A DNA stretch of 64,000 nucleotides from Endozoicomonas_A sp049275935 (GCF_049275935.1 NZ_CP184830.1:2294001-2358000); one strand, 5' to 3'; shown: positions 10,987-19,504, counted from the first letter of the stretch. The notes: generated by a model not told the origin, from the letters alone. Translations and numbers: made by a program.

Positions 10987-11520
10987 GGTGACACTCCCCG
11001 CCTTGTCAGGCGAGGCTTCTGACTTCACGGGCTACAGCCAGCCTATAGCGACTGGACTTACACAGAAGCCTCCATCAGCAGTAACCGGGTGCCCCTCGGT
11101 TATTTATTGGTCTTTTGTTTGATTTGTCGCAGCCTTAACGGGTCACTCAGGTATGGGCTCGTCTGGTTCTTCAAGGGCGGTTGGGCAGTTGTCTCTGCCT
11201 TAATTTTTTGTTAACAGTGCTTGGTTTTCGTCACCGTGAGTCTCTGCATAGAGACAGACCGATGGAAAATATAACCAACTACGTACAAATACTCAACCGG
11301 AACGCTCTGCGTTCCCGTCTTATACCCCCGCCCGATTGAGGGTGTCGCAAAAGGTCAATTAAAACGCTTCAAGCTTCAAACCGTCATCTCCGCGAAGGCG
11401 GAGATCCACTGTTCGTGGTGGGTTCCCGCCTACGCGGGAACGACGATCTTGATATATCCTGCTGACCATACCCTTTTGCGACACCCTCTTCAGGGCGGGG
11501 AGGATGTCAACTGTGTACGT
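10987..11520 (-). mobile_element. IS200/IS605-type relic lacking tnpA/tnpB
   Basis: Read on the minus strand, the segment starts with a typical left end (GTTGACATCCTCCCCGCCCT, a GC-rich hairpin arm). It ends in a structured right end: GAGGGGCACCCGGTTACTGC near 11085, then two nested stems ending CGCCTGACAAGGCGGGGAGT near 10991. This is the pattern of IS605-group ends, where the right end doubles as the scaffold of the TnpB-associated omega RNA. Only about 380 bp of element sequence remain after removing a nested MITE, with no transposase or TnpB frame, so it is a non-autonomous relic. Its right end abuts the radD 5' region. Confidence 0.6.
11338..11488. mobile_element. MITE with GAGGGTGTCGCAAAAGG terminal repeats, copy 1
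   Basis: Perfect 17-bp terminal inverted repeats (GAGGGTGTCGCAAAAGG at 11338 and its complement ending at 11488) enclose 117 bp. The interior holds two short hairpins of the GTCAT(T/C)CCCGCGAAGGCGGGA type (near 11380 and 11420). The element lies exactly in the loop of the IS605-like left-end hairpin: CCCCGCCC precedes it and TTCAGGGCGGGG follows. A second copy is at 55796-56064. Confidence 0.85.
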
Positions 11521-11580
11521 TTAATCAGATCTGCTGTTGTATAATTGCTCTTTCATTCTTATTTCAGGACAAAACAGAGT

Positions 11581-12240
11581 ATGGCAAACGCTTTCGCGCG
11601 TCGATTCCAGTTGATAGTTGATCGTCTGGCAAAGGGAAACAAAAAGCAGTTTGCCGAAATGACAGGCAAATCCGCCTCTCACATCTATAAAATCTGTCGG
11701 GGTACAAGCCGCCCTTCCATGGCCTATCTGGAAAGTCTCTATGATGAGTTTCGGGTCGACCTGAACTGGTTGCTGACTGGCAATCAAAACGACAGTGGAC
11801 AAATATCTGATACTAAAGAAAGTAAAGAAATTGTCTTCGCTCCTATGTTTGATGTAGAGGCCAGTGCAGGAATGGGTTCAGCTGTTCAGGGTGAAGAAGT
11901 CAGCGATTATTTTGCTTTCAATAAAACCTTTCTGAGCCGACAATTGGGCGTTTCCGGTGAAAGTCTGGCATTTGTCACCATCAGCGGTGACAGTATGCTG
12001 CCCACCTTTCAGGACGGAGATCAGGTGTTGGTGGATCTGTCCCGGAGATCAGTCCATAGTGAAGCTGTCTACCTTATTCAAACCGAAGATGGTTTGATGG
12101 CCAAGCGGGTAAAACAGGTGCAGCATGAACTGAAAATAACCAGTGATAACCCTGAATATCCCCGTTGGAATATGGATCTGAAAAAGGTGGAAGAGAATCC
12201 AGTTGTGGGCAAGGTCATCTGGTGTGCCAGGGCGGTCTGA
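11581..12240 (+). CDS. HTH and S24-peptidase transcriptional regulator (LexA/CI-like)
   Basis: A 219-residue protein with an N-terminal Xre-like helix-turn-helix (residues about 5-60: KQFAEMTGKSASHIYKICRG) and a C-terminal S24 domain. The S24 nucleophile is in TISGDSMLPTF and the general-base lysine in GLMAKRVKQ. EASAGMGS at the domain boundary resembles the self-cleavage region of phage repressors. Members of this family repress phage or SOS-type genes and are inactivated by RecA-stimulated autocleavage. I chose ATG 11581 over 11545 because the HTH begins there. No phage genes are adjacent, so it may be a domesticated or prophage-relic regulator. TATAAT at 11540 could be its -10 element. Confidence 0.85.
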   Translation: MANAFARRFQLIVDRLAKGNKKQFAEMTGKSASHIYKICRGTSRPSMAYLESLYDEFRVDLNWLLTGNQNDSGQISDTKESKEIVFAPMFDVEASAGMGSAVQGEEVSDYFAFNKTFLSRQLGVSGESLAFVTISGDSMLPTFQDGDQVLVDLSRRSVHSEAVYLIQTEDGLMAKRVKQVQHELKITSDNPEYPRWNMDLKKVEENPVVGKVIWCARAV

Positions 12241-12286
12241 GTAGCGCTTCAGAGGTACACTATTAATCTGTAAATTTTTTCGGCGC

Positions 12287-12320
12287 ACAAAAAAAGGGTT
12301 ACAATTTCTCGTAACCCTTT
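12287..12320 (-). terminator. terminator of the tRNA-Phe genes
   Basis: On the minus strand AAAGGGTTAC pairs with GTAACCCTTT across an 8-base loop and is followed by a T-run, 6 bases after the 3' end of the second tRNA-Phe. It can also serve the S24 regulator gene on the plus strand. Confidence 0.85.
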
Positions 12321-12326
12321 GATATA

Positions 12327-12402
12327 TGGTGCCTAGGGGCGGAATCGAACCACCGACACGCGGATTTTCAATCCGCTGCTCTACCAACTGAGCTACCCAG
12401 GC
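12327..12402 (-). tRNA. pheU: tRNA-Phe (GAA), promoter-distal copy
   Basis: A 76-base cloverleaf with encoded CCA, read on the minus strand: acceptor GCCTGGG/CCTAGGC (one G-T pair), D-arm AGCTCAGTTGGTAGAGC, anticodon loop TTGAAAA with anticodon GAA, T-arm GGTGGTTCGATTCCGCC. It is identical to the copy at 12444-12519. Confidence 0.96.
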
Positions 12403-12443
12403 CAGACTGCTTTTCGACTTAATAGCACCATCGTGAAGATCAA

Positions 12444-12519
12444 TGGTGCCTAGGGGCGGAATCGAACCACCGACACGCGGATTTTCAATCCGCTGCTCTA
12501 CCAACTGAGCTACCCAGGC
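12444..12519 (-). tRNA. pheV: tRNA-Phe (GAA), promoter-proximal copy
   Basis: Identical over 76 bases to the tRNA-Phe at 12327-12402, separated by a 41-base spacer. The two form a single tandem transcription unit ending at the terminator at 12287-12320. The duplication doubles the dose of the only Phe acceptor. Confidence 0.96.
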
Positions 12520-12665
12520 GTTTCATGCAATCATGTGCGAGGCGTATTAAACGGATTTCACCCCTCTGAGTCAAGTCGGCTACAACGATTTTCGGTCTTT
12601 TGAACAAAAAAATTGGGTTGGATCAATAGATTAGAGATGTAACGCAGCAGACAGAGCTTGCTTTG

Positions 12666-12884
12666 TCATTGAAAAACGACATAGTCTGCCAATTCTTCCA
12701 GAGAGTCCAGTTCCGCTATTTCTTCAATCGGTGCCTGCCCTTTTTCTTCCTTGTAAGTCTGATAGGCCCGGGTATCTACAACAATGTCGCCATTTTCTTC
12801 CTGAAAGAGGACGGAGTGGTCGCTGATAGCAGAGAGGATCTGCTTCTTTTTGTTGTTAGAGATGGAAATGTCTTTGATGTTCAT
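12666..12884 (-). CDS. small acidic protein of unknown function
   Basis: A 72-residue acidic protein (MNIKDISISNNKKKQILSAI... ending LEELADYVVFQ) with a well-spaced AGGAG before the ATG, supporting a real gene. It has no transmembrane segment or recognised motif; the central part (DIVVDTRAYQTYKEEKG) and the acidic tail suggest a small alpha/beta domain. It starts just downstream of yggX on the same strand (20-base gap), so the two may be cotranscribed. Confidence 0.6.
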   Translation of the reverse strand: MNIKDISISNNKKKQILSAISDHSVLFQEENGDIVVDTRAYQTYKEEKGQAPIEEIAELDSLEELADYVVFQ

Positions 12885-12904
12885 GGTAGAGGCTCCTAAT
12901 CAGT

Positions 12905-13177
12905 TTACTTCTGCTCAGGCACAAAACCATCGGCGGTATCATAATCTTCACCGGCGAAAAACTTATCCATCTGTTCGGTCAGGTATTTGCGGGTTTCAGG
13001 GTCCAGCAAGTTGAGGTGTTTCTCGTTAATCAGGCGAGTCTGGTGGGCTTGCCATTCGCTCCAGGCTGTCTGGGAAACGTTCTCATAAACCCACTGGCCT
13101 TTGGGTCCGGGCAGAGGTGGTACAGCAAGACCTTCGGCTTCTTTTTTGAGTTTTACACAATGTACGGTACGGGCCAT
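12905..13177 (-). CDS. yggX: Fe(2+)-trafficking / oxidative-damage protection protein YggX
   Basis: A 90-residue protein matching YggX (about 91 residues). It has the N-terminal cysteine in RTVHCVKLKKEAEG, then PPLPGPKGQWVYENVS, AWSEWQAHQTRLINEKHLNL and a C-terminal segment ending in VPEQK. YggX protects Fe-S clusters and limits Fenton chemistry. ATG 13177 is chosen because the family starts at M-x-R-T-V/I; an upstream in-frame start would add 16 residues with no family match. In E. coli and Pseudomonas yggX directly follows mutY. Here mutY lies 3.9 kb upstream on the same strand, with selO, a kinase-like gene and an acyltransferase in between. Confidence 0.95.
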   Translation of the reverse strand: MARTVHCVKLKKEAEGLAVPPLPGPKGQWVYENVSQTAWSEWQAHQTRLINEKHLNLLDPETRKYLTEQMDKFFAGEDYDTADGFVPEQK

Positions 13178-13233
13178 GGGTATCCTCATTTTCTTAATCG
13201 GTAACAGGTTGGAATGGTATAGCAAACTATCCG

Positions 13234-14700
13234 TCAGGACGAGCAGCTGACTTCCAGCTTTTTACCCCACTCAGGGGGCTTTTGAGCATAATGTTCCAGA
13301 TCAGGGTGCTCATCATAGGGGGACTGCAACACTGTCATCAGTTGTTCAATCTCGCCGTAATCCCCTTGTTCTGCCTTCTCGATAGCAGCCTGGGCGAGAT
13401 AGTTTCGCAGAATGTATTTGGGGTTAATTTGCTTCATACGTTGGTGGCGCAGCTGCTCTGGCTCGGAGTTTTGAGAAACTCTTTCATCATAGCGTTGCAG
13501 CCATTGTCTGAGCGGCCCAGATTCGCTGCATAAAGCAACGAATGCGGATACTCCCTGACCCACATGGTAATCAGACAAGGTTCGGAAAAACAGGGTGTAG
13601 TCCACATGTTGTTCATGGAGCAACTGCAGAAGATCCTTGATCAGATCTGAGTCTTTGGGGTCTTCTTCCAGGAGTCCCAGCTTTTCACTCATCAATGGCA
13701 GGTATCTGGCTGAGTAAAGTGCAGGATAGGTGTCCAGTATTTTTTGCAAAGCGGATACATCGTCGAGCAGAGGCACCAGGGCCTGTGCCAGTCGGCCACA
13801 GTTCCAGTAACCGATATCAGGTTGCTGGCTGAAGGCGTAGCGACCGGAGTGATCAGAGTGGTTACAGATGAAGTGCCAGTTGAAATCATCCTGAAAGCCG
13901 AAAGGTCCGTAATCAAAAGTTTCGCCGAGGATACTCATGTTGTCGGTGTTCATCACCCCGTGCGCAAAACCGTTAGCCTGCCAAAGGGCAATCATTTCAA
14001 TGGTTTTTTCTACCACCGTTTTGAAAAATAAACTGTATTTGTCGTTTTTATCAGAACACTCGGGAAAGTAGTTCTCAATGGTAAATTCGGCCAGAGTTTC
14101 AAGGGCATCGTATTGTTTGCTGTAGTAGAAATACTCAAAGTGACCGAAACGGATATGAGTTTTTGCCATTCGCAGCAGGGTAGATCCGCGTTCCTCAGTT
14201 TCACGGTAAACCGGAGTGTCGCTGGTCACCACACAAAGGGCGCGGGTGGTCGGGATGCCCAGGTGAAACAGAGCCTCAGAGGCCAGGTATTCTCGAATGC
14301 AGGAACGTAGAACGGCCCGACCATCTCCAAATCGGGAATAAGGCGTCATACCTGCCCCTTTCAAATGGAGATCCCAGCTTTCACCCAGGTTGTTGGTCAC
14401 TTCTCCAAGAAGCAAGCCTCGTCCGTCACCCAGCTGTGGATTGTAGCTGCCAAACTGATGTCCGGAGTAGATCATTGCCAGAGGATCGGAACCTTCCAGA
14501 GTTTTTAAGCCTCCAGCCACCTGGGCCAACTGTTCTTTGCAGGTGTCACTCAGCTCAAGATCTAACAGATCAGCGGCTGGCTGACTGACGGCTACCAGCT
14601 TTGGATTATCCAGAGGCGTGGCCTGAAGACGGGTGTAGAACACGTCAGGCAGCTGGCCAAAGCGGTTGTTAAAGTTGAGCTGATCCAGGCTTGTTCTCAT
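13234..14700 (-). CDS. selO: protein adenylyltransferase SelO (YdiU)
   Basis: A 488-residue pseudokinase-fold enzyme of the SelO/YdiU family (E. coli about 478). SelO transfers AMP from ATP to Ser/Thr/Tyr residues of redox-related proteins. Visible landmarks are SGHQFGSYNPQLGDGRG, LKGAGMTPYSRFGDGRAVLR, the catalytic region GFAHGVMNTDNMSILG with FDYGPFGFQDDF, and the conserved PKYILRNYLAQAAIE. The protein ends in VSCSS, where a cysteine sits at the position taken by selenocysteine in animal SELENOO; the stop follows normally and there is no in-frame TGA. It is transcribed towards yggX with a 56-base gap. Confidence 0.96.
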   Translation of the reverse strand: MRTSLDQLNFNNRFGQLPDVFYTRLQATPLDNPKLVAVSQPAADLLDLELSDTCKEQLAQVAGGLKTLEGSDPLAMIYSGHQFGSYNPQLGDGRGLLLGEVTNNLGESWDLHLKGAGMTPYSRFGDGRAVLRSCIREYLASEALFHLGIPTTRALCVVTSDTPVYRETEERGSTLLRMAKTHIRFGHFEYFYYSKQYDALETLAEFTIENYFPECSDKNDKYSLFFKTVVEKTIEMIALWQANGFAHGVMNTDNMSILGETFDYGPFGFQDDFNWHFICNHSDHSGRYAFSQQPDIGYWNCGRLAQALVPLLDDVSALQKILDTYPALYSARYLPLMSEKLGLLEEDPKDSDLIKDLLQLLHEQHVDYTLFFRTLSDYHVGQGVSAFVALCSESGPLRQWLQRYDERVSQNSEPEQLRHQRMKQINPKYILRNYLAQAAIEKAEQGDYGEIEQLMTVLQSPYDEHPDLEHYAQKPPEWGKKLEVSCSS

Positions 14701-14966
14701 TCAGGATTTTCCATACATCAGAGGACGGAAATGCCACCACTCCCTTCGACGGCATTGCTACGTTCAAATAATACCTTAGTATTTTACTAGGAAATCGTCC
14801 TGTAGGGGAGAGCTGTTCAGAAATGCTTATATAAAAAACGTCGGCTCAAGAGACGAGACACCAGAAAGAGCAGGAAGCATTTGTTAGATGGCGGTCGGAA
14901 CATAAAGTTTGAACTTTCTTCAAAAAAAGCAGTCTAAACATTATTAATCAAATTTTTTGTATTAAC

Positions 14967-16004
14967 ATGAAAACCACAATAAAAATTTTAATGATCTGCC
15001 TCTTGGTTGAGCTTATGTCATTGTCTTCAACTGCTAAGGCATATGAAAGGGTATCCTGTAACTCCAGAAGTATTCAGGACTGTGTATTTGATATTTCAAA
15101 TTCTCTCGGTATTGAGAATTATGAAGCTTGTGAGTTGAAAAACCTTAATTTTGAAAAAGGCTCTGTCACTAAAGATGGTTTCTATTCTTTAATATGCTCG
15201 TCTGATAGATTTTTTTTAAAAGAGTCACGAAAAAGCAATTATCAAGAAAACACACTTATTTATGACTACTTATCTACAAACTGCTTCTCTGAATTTTGCT
15301 CAATGTTAGTAAAACCAGTGAGAGAAGTTTCCCTTTCAAGTGATTCAGAACCCTTTTATTACTCTGTCTTTCCTTATGTAGAAGGAAAAACACTAAGTAC
15401 AATAAAAGAAAAAATGTATTCAAATGGTTTAGATCGAAAAAAATTAAATATATTGTATAGAAAAATTGGAATGACTCTCGGTACTTTGCATAGCTCAGGG
15501 ATAATCAATAAATATGGTGAAAACAATTTTATTTTATTGAAATCGCGCTTAGTGCATGGAGATTTGCATAGCTCAAATATAATCGTCAAATCTGATAATT
15601 CTGTGCTCTTTGTAGATACAGATGGTTTATACAAATCAGTAAAATCACCACAGCAGATAGTTATTGATATTAACACAGTGATACTTCAAGTTTTACCGGG
15701 GACGGTGTTATTACTTGATGACCCTGATTTATCTGATTGGATAAGTGCTTTTCCAGAGTTCGTTACTAATTTTATAGATGGCTACTGTAGTTTATTTACT
15801 GAAACCCAATATAACGAATGTAATTCTAAAATAAGAAAGCAAATGGTTTCGTTATTGAGAACTGTATATCAGTCACTTTTGACAAAGGATGATTCTGAAT
15901 CAGAGGATGAATCAGAGGCTGTTGCTTACATAAATGCATACGTTCTGGAAAGTAGACTTGGAAAGTTGCTTTCGTCACATATTGAAAGCAAACGTAAACT
16001 CTAG
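14967..16004 (+). CDS. exported protein-kinase-like / APH-fold protein
   Basis: A 345-residue protein with a signal peptide (MKTTIKILMICLLVELMSLS, cleavage near AKA-YE) and a phosphotransferase fold. A putative VAIK-type lysine lies in RFFLKES (K85) and a helix-C glutamate in QENTLIYDYL (E94). VFPYVEGKTL looks like a hinge, and the catalytic loop is LVHGDLHSSNIIV (D199, N204). A metal-binding DFG-like VDTDG follows (D217/D219). HGDLHxxN is typical of aminoglycoside/choline-kinase-like enzymes. It is cysteine-rich (C32, C40, C55, C77, C106, C112 and more), fitting disulfides outside the cytoplasm. It is strongly A/T-rich compared with selO and the acyltransferase, suggesting transfer. The substrate is unknown; an effector role towards a host is possible but unproven. 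Confidence 0.7.
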   Translation: MKTTIKILMICLLVELMSLSSTAKAYERVSCNSRSIQDCVFDISNSLGIENYEACELKNLNFEKGSVTKDGFYSLICSSDRFFLKESRKSNYQENTLIYDYLSTNCFSEFCSMLVKPVREVSLSSDSEPFYYSVFPYVEGKTLSTIKEKMYSNGLDRKKLNILYRKIGMTLGTLHSSGIINKYGENNFILLKSRLVHGDLHSSNIIVKSDNSVLFVDTDGLYKSVKSPQQIVIDINTVILQVLPGTVLLLDDPDLSDWISAFPEFVTNFIDGYCSLFTETQYNECNSKIRKQMVSLLRTVYQSLLTKDDSESEDESEAVAYINAYVLESRLGKLLSSHIESKRKL

Positions 16005-16092
16005 GCCAAAAAGAATTTTTTGGCCTAGGAGTCAGAATGAAGGCTGTATTATACGACTATGTTTTAGCTTTTTTTACCAGCTTCAACGATTG

Positions 16093-17007
16093 TCATTTAA
16101 CAACACCTTCCTGACGGTGACTCATTTCCAGCATGAGCTGATCTTTTTCTACCCAGAGATGATTGACCCATGCCTGAAAGTCATTTCGAAATTCAGCATC
16201 CTGCTGGTAGCTTCGACCTATGAATGATTCCGGGATCGTTTGTTGTTCAAAATGGATACTGACGCTTTTAATTCGACCACACAGGAAGTCCCAGAAGCCC
16301 AGCTGGTCTTTTTGATGATAAACAATGGTGATATTCAAAAGGGTTCTCACCTGCTCACCCAGTGCTCCGATCACGTAGCTGATACCGCCAGCACGGGGGT
16401 TCAGTAAATGTTTGAAAGGTGATGACTGCTTTTGGTGCTTTGCTTCGCTAAAACGGGTGCCTTCAAGGTAATTGACGATGGATACCGGCATGGTTTTGAA
16501 TTTTTCGCAGGCTTTAAGGGTATTTTCCAGATCTTTACCACGCTTTTCCGGGTGCTTTTCAAGATAGGCTTTGCTGTAACGCTTCATAAACGGGAAGTCG
16601 AGAGCCCACCAACAGAGACCTATGACCGGAACGAAGATCAGCTCCTGTTTGAGAAAAAACTTCATCAAGGGGATTTTTCTGTTGAGCAGATGTTGCATCA
16701 GCAAAATATCAGCCCAGCTTTGATGGTTGGCAGTGACCAGATAATAGCCATTGGGGTTCAGATCTTTCAGGCCGCTGATATTCAGACGGGTTCCTGATAG
16801 CGCTCTGATCCAGAGAGAGTTGATGCTGATCCACAGCTCCGCCACAGAGTGGGCTATGCGTCCCATAAGGCGACGAAAGCTTTTTAGAGGGACGACGAGT
16901 TTTAAGAGAGAAAAACAGAGCAGCGGCAGGCTGAGAAAAAGGGTGTTGATGATCAAAAGGGAGACAGATAAACACCCTGTGACGTATTCTTTAAATCTAC
17001 GGATCAT
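16093..17007 (-). CDS. lysophospholipid acyltransferase, YihG-like
   Basis: A 304-residue membrane-associated acyltransferase. The N-terminal hydrophobic stretch (about residues 10-40) anchors it. The NHQSWADILLMQH segment carries the HX4D catalytic motif, and IVNYLEGTRFS carries the second conserved block (EGTR) that binds the glycerol phosphate. These define the PlsC/LPLAT superfamily, and the overall layout (PFMKRYSKAYLEKHPEKRGKDL) resembles E. coli YihG, a second 1-acylglycerol-3-phosphate acyltransferase. It acts at the inner membrane in phospholipid synthesis or remodelling. It lies downstream of mutY on the same strand with an 81-base gap. Confidence 0.88.
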   Translation of the reverse strand: MIRRFKEYVTGCLSVSLLIINTLFLSLPLLCFSLLKLVVPLKSFRRLMGRIAHSVAELWISINSLWIRALSGTRLNISGLKDLNPNGYYLVTANHQSWADILLMQHLLNRKIPLMKFFLKQELIFVPVIGLCWWALDFPFMKRYSKAYLEKHPEKRGKDLENTLKACEKFKTMPVSIVNYLEGTRFSEAKHQKQSSPFKHLLNPRAGGISYVIGALGEQVRTLLNITIVYHQKDQLGFWDFLCGRIKSVSIHFEQQTIPESFIGRSYQQDAEFRNDFQAWVNHLWVEKDQLMLEMSHRQEGVVK

Positions 17008-17088
17008 GTTGGACTTGGCATTGTTTCATTGGGGTTGCGTAGTTTAACTCGAAATTTTTTTCAACTCTAACCCGGTAATTTCAGCCTC

Positions 17089-18189
17089 CTACAGGCTCCT
17101 CATGATTTTACTTAACAGTTTGCTGACCGGAGCTGCCAGCCCCAGCTCGGACGGATGATCAGGTTGAAACCAGTGCCATCGATCGCCATCCGCTACTGCA
17201 GAGGCTTTGTCAGTAAAAGATTTGATGGGGGTGATATCCAGGTGATAATGGCTGAATGTGTGTCGAAATGACGGCCACTCTTCAAAATCTTGCAGACTCA
17301 ATCCGGTCATGTTTTGAGCAGCTTCAGACAGCACCTCCTCGATCTGGATTTCCGGAAACCCCCAAAGTCCTCCCCAAATACCCGTAGGAGGTCTTTTTTC
17401 CAACAGAACCTCTCCAAACTCGTTAATTACCATTAACATTCTTACCGATCGTTCCGGCTTGTCTTTTTTAGGTTTGGGCTCTGGGTAGCGGGTTTCTTCC
17501 CCGGCTTTATGGGCCAGACAATTTTGCTCTAACGGGCAAATCAGACAGGAAGGTTTGGTTCGGGTACAAATCATAGCGCCCAGATCCATCATCGCCTGAG
17601 TGTAATCAGCATTGCGATGATGTGGAGTATACTCTTCAGCAATACTCCAGAGTTGTTTTGCGACAGCGGACTGTCCGGACCAGCCAGGAATGGCCTGATA
17701 ACGGGCCAGAACCCTTTTGACATTGCCGTCCAAAATCGGAGCACGAATACCCATACTGATAGATGCTATCGCTCCGGCAGTGGATAAACCAATCCCTGGT
17801 AACTGAGTTAATTCAGCAACAGAACGTGGAAACTCACCGGCAAAAGTGTCCATGACCATTTTGGCCGCCTTATGCAGGTTTCTGGCTCTGCTGTAATACC
17901 CCAGCCCACTCCACAAATGGAGTACATCATCGATCTCCGCTGAAGCCAGGTCTGCAACCTTGGGAAATCGCGCCATAAAGTTTTCAAAGTACGGAATAAC
18001 GGTAGCGACCTGGGTTTGTTGCAGCATGACTTCGCTGATCCAGACCCGGTAGGGGTTGATGTTTTTCTGCCATGGCAGGTTCTTGCGGCCATGACCATCA
18101 AACCATTGGAGTATTTGCAGGCTGAAGGCTTCATTATTGCTATCTGGCGACATATCAGGGAGTCTGGGTTTGAAAATTGAGTCGTGCAT
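17089..18189 (-). CDS. mutY: A/G-specific adenine DNA glycosylase MutY
   Basis: A 366-residue MutY (E. coli 350). The catalytic glutamate is in ISEVMLQQTQV; the helix-hairpin-helix is LTQLPGIGLSTAGAI, with the catalytic aspartate in APILDGNVKRVLARY. The [4Fe-4S] ligands are in CTRTKPSCLICPLEQNC (C-X6-C-X2-C-X5-C), and a C-terminal NUDIX-like 8-oxoG-recognition domain begins after about residue 240 (RPPTGIWGGLWGFPEI). It removes adenine mispaired with 8-oxoguanine. The start at 18189 adds an N-terminal extension of about 12 residues; ATG 18153 (MSPDSN) is an alternative. A 160-bp piece of this gene, bases 17448-17608, is duplicated at 21924-22089. Confidence 0.95.
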   Translation of the reverse strand: MHDSIFKPRLPDMSPDSNNEAFSLQILQWFDGHGRKNLPWQKNINPYRVWISEVMLQQTQVATVIPYFENFMARFPKVADLASAEIDDVLHLWSGLGYYSRARNLHKAAKMVMDTFAGEFPRSVAELTQLPGIGLSTAGAIASISMGIRAPILDGNVKRVLARYQAIPGWSGQSAVAKQLWSIAEEYTPHHRNADYTQAMMDLGAMICTRTKPSCLICPLEQNCLAHKAGEETRYPEPKPKKDKPERSVRMLMVINEFGEVLLEKRPPTGIWGGLWGFPEIQIEEVLSEAAQNMTGLSLQDFEEWPSFRHTFSHYHLDITPIKSFTDKASAVADGDRWHWFQPDHPSELGLAAPVSKLLSKIMRSL

Positions 18190-18482
18190 TCTACTATGAA
18201 AAGTGCAATGAAATGCCGCTCAATCTGATTTCAAAGAGTTTTTGTATCTGCTTGCACTGCGAAGAGGGAAACATGATCTTCTGCACTTTAACCTAATCAT
18301 TTTTCTGACGCAGGCTGTTTTTATCGGAAGTATATGGCCTTCTTAAGTATAAGACTTACTGATCTTAATTATTTAAAAGTTTGAATTTTCTTATTCACCA
18401 AACAGGTTATTTTATTCACATGCCTTTTAAAAGCTGCTCAAACAGCCATGTGCGATGACAGACACTCTCGGTAATAAGCAAG

Positions 18483-19454
18483 ATGAATAAGACTGCAAAT
18501 CCAGGCCGCACGGCTGGTCTGGTAACAAGACTAAGCCGTGTACCCACTCCTCTTGGAGGCTTGGCTCTGGGCATTGCCAGCCTCGGTGCTGCCTGGTCTC
18601 TGGTCATGCCCGACCAGTCCCAGGGGCTGAAGCTGACCGCTGCGGTTATCGCCGCTATTCTGGTCTTCAAGGTGATGCTGAAGTTTATTTTGCACCCGCA
18701 TTTGATTCGTGAAGATCTTTCACATCCCGTCATCAGCAGTGTTATGCCAACCTGCGCCATGGCGACTATGGTGATCGCCTCTGCACTCATGCCCGTTTCC
18801 GAATTTGCGGCACGCTTGCTTTGGGTGGCAGCCGTGCTGACACATCTGATATTACTGGCAGGTTTTGTGACTCACAGGATTCGGGACTTTGATATTGAGC
18901 ATATGGTGCCCAGTTGGTTTGTACCACCCGTTGGTATCATAGTGGCTGCGGTCACCAGTACGGGTATGGGTTTTGAGTCGCTGGTCAGGCTGCTGTTTAT
19001 CTTTGGAATGTTCTGCTATTTCGTAAAGCTGCCCATCATGTTCTATCGCCTGATCTTCAAGAACGCTATTCCTGATGCGGCGCTGCCTACTTTTGCCATT
19101 ATGGGGGCACCTGCCAGTCTGTCTCTGGCGGGATACCTGACCATCACTGATAACCCCAGCCTGATTATGATCAGTATTCTGACGCCACTGGCTATTTTTA
19201 TGACGGCATTGGTGTATATGGCTTTTATCAAGCTGCTGAGATTGCCATTTTCACCGGGCTATGCAGCCTTCACCTTCCCAATGGTGATTGGTGCCACAGC
19301 GCTGCTTAAGCTGGAAGGCAGGGTAAATGGTGTCTTTGCTGATCTCTTTTTTCAGCTGGGGCTCATGGAACTCTGGGTGGCTACTGCCATTGTGGCTTAT
19401 GTTGTTATTCGCTATACCCTGTTTTACCTGAAGCCCAGGCCGCAAATGGCATAA
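18483..19454 (+). CDS. TDT-family membrane transporter (TehA/Mae1-like)
   Basis: A 323-residue protein with about ten hydrophobic helices, typical of the tellurite-resistance/dicarboxylate transporter family (TehA, Mae1, SLAC1 relatives; about 320-340 residues). It begins with the family segment RVPTPLGGLALGIASLGAAW, has ISSVMPTCAMATMVI in the third helix region, MVPSWFVPPVGIIVA (conserved P-x-W-F-x-P) in the middle, and FSPGYAAFTFPMVI near the end. The substrate cannot be assigned; tellurite, sulfite or C4-dicarboxylate export are family options. It stands alone between divergent mutY and the paralog array, and ends with its own terminator. Confidence 0.87.
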   Translation: MNKTANPGRTAGLVTRLSRVPTPLGGLALGIASLGAAWSLVMPDQSQGLKLTAAVIAAILVFKVMLKFILHPHLIREDLSHPVISSVMPTCAMATMVIASALMPVSEFAARLLWVAAVLTHLILLAGFVTHRIRDFDIEHMVPSWFVPPVGIIVAAVTSTGMGFESLVRLLFIFGMFCYFVKLPIMFYRLIFKNAIPDAALPTFAIMGAPASLSLAGYLTITDNPSLIMISILTPLAIFMTALVYMAFIKLLRLPFSPGYAAFTFPMVIGATALLKLEGRVNGVFADLFFQLGLMELWVATAIVAYVVIRYTLFYLKPRPQMA

Positions 19455-19468
19455 CCTGAACAGTAAAT

Positions 19469-19504
19469 GACTGGCTTGATTCTTGTGTTCTGCCAGTCTT
19501 TTTT
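19469..19504 (+). terminator. terminator of the TDT transporter gene
   Basis: GACTGGC pairs with GCCAGTC across a 16-base loop and runs into TTTTTT, 14 bases after the stop codon. A diverged copy with GACTGG/CCAGTC and a T-run occurs at 22107-22143, upstream of the second array gene, as part of a duplicated flank. Confidence 0.85.

Noticed and set aside
12049..12504. 151-codon minus-strand frame
   Set aside because: It is built from the two tRNA-Phe copies (repeated residues VEQRIENPRVGGSIPPLGT) and the antisense of the S24 gene.
13234..13260. Possible selenocysteine at the SelO C-terminus
   Set aside because: The codon at the animal Sec position is TGC (Cys) and the stop follows two codons later; no recoding is needed.
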